Assembly (NCBI RefSeq): GCF_004522235.1
Contig: NZ_SDLT01000003.1
Coordinates: forward strand, 124,001 to 188,000
Source: Amycolatopsis nivea
Lineage (GTDB): Bacteria > Actinomycetota > Actinomycetes > Mycobacteriales > Pseudonocardiaceae
Direction of reading: 5' to 3'
DNA length: 64,000 nucleotides
Below, in pieces: positions 61,284-64,000 of this stretch. A program made the position numbers and the translations under genes. A model generated the notes under the pieces. That model saw only the letters and a program-made list of their open reading frames with translations. It did no database searches and was not told where the DNA came from. How positions within the stretch are numbered: position 1 is the stretch's first letter; each line of letters begins with the position of its first letter.

Positions 61284-62522
61284 TTAGCGGCTGGCCGGTT
61301 CTGCTGGGCGGCGGGCGAAGGCTGGGGCGGATTCCCGGCGGATGCCTACGCCGATGAGGTACGCCGGGACTCGGGCGAGTTTCGGGAAGCGCCTGAGCAG
61401 GGCGATCAATTGTGCGGGCGGGCCGTCGGCGTGGCCGGTCATTACGGGGCCCATCACGCGGCGGTGAAGTAGGCGTTGCAGGCCCTGAACGGCGACGGTC
61501 GGCAGGAGGCGACGGCGGCGGACGGCGGTGAGGTCCTTTTCGGTCGGTTTGCCGCGGAGGAGCGGCTCGGCCAGTAGCCTCGCGGCCGCGACGGCGTCTT
61601 GGACTGCCAGGTTGATTCCGACGCCGCCGACTGGGGACATCGCGTGGGCGGCGTCTCCGATGCACAGCAGGCCGTCGACGTGCCAGCGGTGCAGGCGGTT
61701 GAGGCGGACGTTGAGGAACTTGACGTCGTCCATGGACTTCAGTTCGTGCACTCGGTCGGCGAATTCCGGGCAGACCTCGGTGACGTCGCGGCGGAAGCTT
61801 TCGATGCCGGCGTCTTTCAGGTCCTTGCCCTTCGGCGTGAGGTACGCGATCTGGTAGTAGCCCTTGCGTGGCAACGGCACTGCGAAGCGGTGGTTGCGCA
61901 TCCTCGGCATGAGCGTGGCTTCCTGTTCCTCGGGCTTCCGGGAGAGGCGGAACCACCAGGCGTCGAACGGGGTGTAGTACTCGCGCGGGGTGAGGCCGGC
62001 TGAGCGGCGGGCCAGGGACCAGCGGCCGTCGGCGGCGAGGACCAGGTTGGCTTTCAGTTCGCCTTCGGTGCCGTCTGCGGTGCGGTAGCGGACGCCGGTG
62101 ACTCGGCGGCCTGAGCGGAGCAGGCCGGTCATTTCGGTTTCGAGGCGCAGGGTGAAGGTCGGCTCCTTCTGCGCTGTCTCGGCGAGCAGGTCCAGGAAAT
62201 CCCATTGGGGGACCATCGCCACGTACGGGCGGGGGACGTTCAGCAGGGACATGTCGGCGAGGGTCAGCGCGTCGCCGTCGGGGGTGGGGAGTCCGACGGT
62301 GGTCACCTTGGTGTGCGGGAGCGCTTCGAATTTCTCGCCCAAGCCCAGTTCGTCCAGGAGCCTGAGGGTGGACGGGTGGACGGTGTCGCCGCGGAAATCG
62401 CGGAGGAAGTCTGCGTGCTTTTCCAGCACGGTTACCTCTACGCCTGCTCGGGCCAGCAGCAAACCCGCCACCATGCCTGCCGGTCCGCCGCCGACTATGA
62501 CGCAGCCCGTGTGCTCGGTCAT
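61284..62522 (-). CDS. FAD-dependent aromatic-ring-type monooxygenase
   Basis: 412 residues from ATG 62522. FAD motif VIVGGGPAGMVAG (GxGxxG), the DG-type region LVLAADGRWSLAR and the second FAD motif LCIGDAAHAMSPVGGVGINLAVQDA. Family members hydroxylate phenolic or polyketide substrates with NAD(P)H; substrate unknown. It lies between the repeat array and a 1.1-kb low-complexity gap, so this may be an accessory gene. Confidence 0.87.
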   Translation of the reverse strand: MTEHTGCVIVGGGPAGMVAGLLLARAGVEVTVLEKHADFLRDFRGDTVHPSTLRLLDELGLGEKFEALPHTKVTTVGLPTPDGDALTLADMSLLNVPRPYVAMVPQWDFLDLLAETAQKEPTFTLRLETEMTGLLRSGRRVTGVRYRTADGTEGELKANLVLAADGRWSLARRSAGLTPREYYTPFDAWWFRLSRKPEEQEATLMPRMRNHRFAVPLPRKGYYQIAYLTPKGKDLKDAGIESFRRDVTEVCPEFADRVHELKSMDDVKFLNVRLNRLHRWHVDGLLCIGDAAHAMSPVGGVGINLAVQDAVAAARLLAEPLLRGKPTEKDLTAVRRRRLLPTVAVQGLQRLLHRRVMGPVMTGHADGPPAQLIALLRRFPKLARVPAYLIGVGIRRESAPAFARRPAEPASR

Positions 62523-62700
62523 CTTCCCCAGCTCCCTCTTATTCATCGCCTGTTGAATAACACCGAGGATGCACCTTGGGCGGAGGGCGCGTCAAGTCGG
62601 CCGATGGGGTGGGGGTCAGGCGTGGGGTGGGTGTCGGGGAGTGCGGTTGGGGCCGGAGCTGGTGGAGGCTCCGGGGCGGGGCGGGGCGGGACGAGGTAGG

Positions 62701-62890
62701 CGAGGCAAGGCGAGGCGAGGCAAGGAAGACGAGGCAGGCAAGGCGAGGCGCGGCAAGACGAGGCAGGCAGGGCAAGACGAGGCAGGCAGGGCAAGACGAG
62801 GCAGGCAGGGCAAGACGAGGCAGGCAAGGCATGGCGAGGAAGGGATGGCGAGGGAGGGATGGCGAGGAAGGCATGGCGAGGAAGGAGAGG
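62701..62890. repeat. Purine-rich tandem array, 19-bp core unit
   Basis: CAAGACGAGGCAGGCAGGG repeats with starts at 62754, 62773, 62792 and 62811; degenerate GGCAAGGCGA-type units flank it on the left and GGATGGCGAGGAAG-type units on the right. Frames through it encode only low-complexity Leu/Pro/Cys or Arg/Gly repeats and are probably not genes. Confidence 0.85.
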
Positions 62891-62960
62891 GGGCAGGAGA
62901 GGGGCTGTCTCAGCGGCGATGGGCAGCAATGACGCGGTCGAGAGCATGTTTGCCAACCGG

Positions 62961-63076
62961 GGATCGTGATCAGGATCGGCTTTGCCCGCCCGGGATCGTG
63001 GGTGGGATCGGCTTTGCCCGCCGGGGATCGTGGGTGGGGTCGGTTCTGTCCACCGGGGATCGTGGGGCGGGATCGG
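62961..63076. repeat. 32-bp tandem array
   Basis: Units starting GGATCGTG at 62961, 62993, 63025 and 63057, exactly 32 bp apart, sharing GGGATCGGCTTTGCCCGCC with few changes; the last is truncated. It is unrelated to the 19-bp array. The remainder of 62891-63629 holds nothing I can support as a gene. Confidence 0.85.
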
Positions 63077-63629
63077 CGGAGCGCGGTGTCTTCAGGGAGA
63101 ACGCGGAACTGTCACTGGCCGGTGTCGGCAGCGGAGTTGATGCAGTCCGCGGGAGGCCAGAATGTGGGGAGTTTGCGTAATGGCACGTGGTTCGCGTATG
63201 TGGATCTCCGGCGGGATGACGGGTCGCTGCCATCTGGCCGGAAAGATCACGGCGACGGTATTTCCGGAAAGGATTTCGGGCGGTTAGTTCGGTCGCGGAA
63301 CTTATGCGTGGTTGTTGTTGCTTTGAGGACAGTCACGGCTGAGGGCGGCCGACTTTGTGAGCGGGGAAAGGGTTGTGGCTACAGGGTTTCGCGGCGGAAG
63401 CGGGAGGGGGCAGTGGGCGGGCACCGAGGGGGACCGTTCGGAATTGGTAAGTTTTCGAAGGGGAGCGTGGAGTAAGCGGCTTTCACCTGCTCGGCCCTCT
63501 GGGGCGGTGGTGAACGTCACGGGGCGGACACTTTGTGCACCGGCGGTAGAGCCGGTCAGCGGCAACGGCTCTGGGGTAATCACCTTTTTGGCCGCGTTGC
63601 GAACGCGGCGAGTGCCCTAGCCTCACGGG

Positions 63630-64000
63630 GTGGATTTCGCCCCGGCCGCTCTGTCGCGTGCTCGTACTGCCCCGCCGGCCGCTGCCGGTCGCGAACCGTG
63701 GGCTCCTCCTGAGTTGAGTCTGGTTTGCCTCGACATCGATGACACGTTGATCGACTGCACCGCCGCGATCCGGCGTACGTTGCACGCGCTCACTGGGCGC
63801 GACGATCTTTGGCCGTTGTGGGATTTGATCACCGAGGAGCACGTCGCGCTCGTGGTGGCGGGGAAACTCGGTTACGACGTCATGCATCACCGGCGTACTG
63901 AATGTTTCCTCGCCGAGTTGGGGATCTTCGGCGACTCCGCGCAAGTGAGCGCGTTCGAGGCGCGCCGGCGGGAGATTCTGGCTCGGTCCTGGCGGTTGTT
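63630..64000 (+). CDS. HAD-like hydrolase (N-terminal part)
   Basis: At least 123 residues; the gene continues past the window. After a Pro/Ala-rich start, LSLVCLDIDDTLIDCTAAIRR holds HAD motif I (DxDxT), the Asp nucleophile and general acid. The family dephosphorylates small molecules. TAGCCT (63618-63623) lies 6 bases before the GTG, another leaderless arrangement. Confidence 0.82.
   Translation, partial: MDFAPAALSRARTAPPAAAGREPWAPPELSLVCLDIDDTLIDCTAAIRRTLHALTGRDDLWPLWDLITEEHVALVVAGKLGYDVMHHRRTECFLAELGIFGDSAQVSAFEARRREILARSWRL

Noticed and set aside
62543..62956. Long open frames on both strands encoding Leu/Pro/Cys or Arg/Gly repeats
   Set aside because: They follow from a 19-bp purine-rich tandem array without stops; no start context, domain or ordinary amino-acid composition supports a protein.
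63302..63583. Small minus-strand open frame before the HAD gene
   Set aside because: Composition is unremarkable GC-driven sequence without motif or ribosome site.

Overview
The window is high-GC actinobacterial chromosome, most likely from Amycolatopsis or a close relative in the Pseudonocardiales. Support comes from codon use, many genes that appear to be translated from leaderless mRNAs (a TANNNT-like -10 box 6-8 bases before ATG or GTG), DUF222/HNH and DUF397 proteins, and a gene order that, from memory, follows Mycobacterium tuberculosis Rv3031 back to about Rv2995c. It is mainly core chromosome, with small accessory insertions and an unusual dispersed hairpin repeat.

Layout. 1-9 kb: glutathione peroxidase (cut by the edge), a GH57 branching enzyme with a methyltransferase (the methylglucose lipopolysaccharide pair), a small membrane protein, DegV, the electron transfer flavoprotein genes etfB-etfA, an OlsB-like/PlsC-like acyltransferase pair and a quinone-oxidoreductase-like protein. 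9-16 kb: an MFS exporter behind a MerR-type promoter, cysteine desulfurase with MnmA (tRNA 2-thiouridylation), a DUF222/HNH protein, a GNAT and an MBL-fold hydrolase. 16-27 kb: a LURP-one-like protein, a core-MetE protein, ligA, a GNAT, a PASTA lipoprotein, an ACT protein, gatCAB and a membrane protein. 27-39 kb: an LppZ-like lipoprotein, a 2-hydroxyacid dehydrogenase, DoxX, ilvD, a Cfp6-like protein, ilvB-ilvN-ilvC with a leader-peptide attenuator, a DUF397 protein and a DppA peptidase. 39-47 kb: accessory genes, namely TetR/cupin, HEAT/MerR-HEAT, a tandem SnoaL protein, an ankyrin protein, a DUF1345 protein and LLM/TetR. 47-64 kb: serA, a secreted subtilase, leuB, a cobalamin riboswitch followed by btuC-btuD-btuF, citramalate synthase cimA with its own leader peptide and attenuator, an FAH-family hydrolase, an FAD monooxygenase, two G-rich tandem arrays and the start of a HAD hydrolase.

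How the genes work together. ilvD, ilvBNC, leuB and cimA, with serA, make a branched-chain amino acid and serine region. Two short leader peptides rich in Leu, Val and Ile, each followed by a hairpin and U tract, indicate ribosome-mediated attenuation of ilvBNC and cimA. iscS/mnmA and gatCAB serve tRNA maturation. A B12 riboswitch controls a complete B12 uptake operon.

The most unusual signal is a family of more than 60 copies of an 18-19 bp imperfect palindrome (about TTSGCCRYTNAGYGGCGAA). It sits just behind or across stop codons, fills intergenic gaps in arrays, is read inside genes in all three frames, and forms a ten-unit, exactly 39-bp-periodic in-frame array upstream of or fused to btuC.
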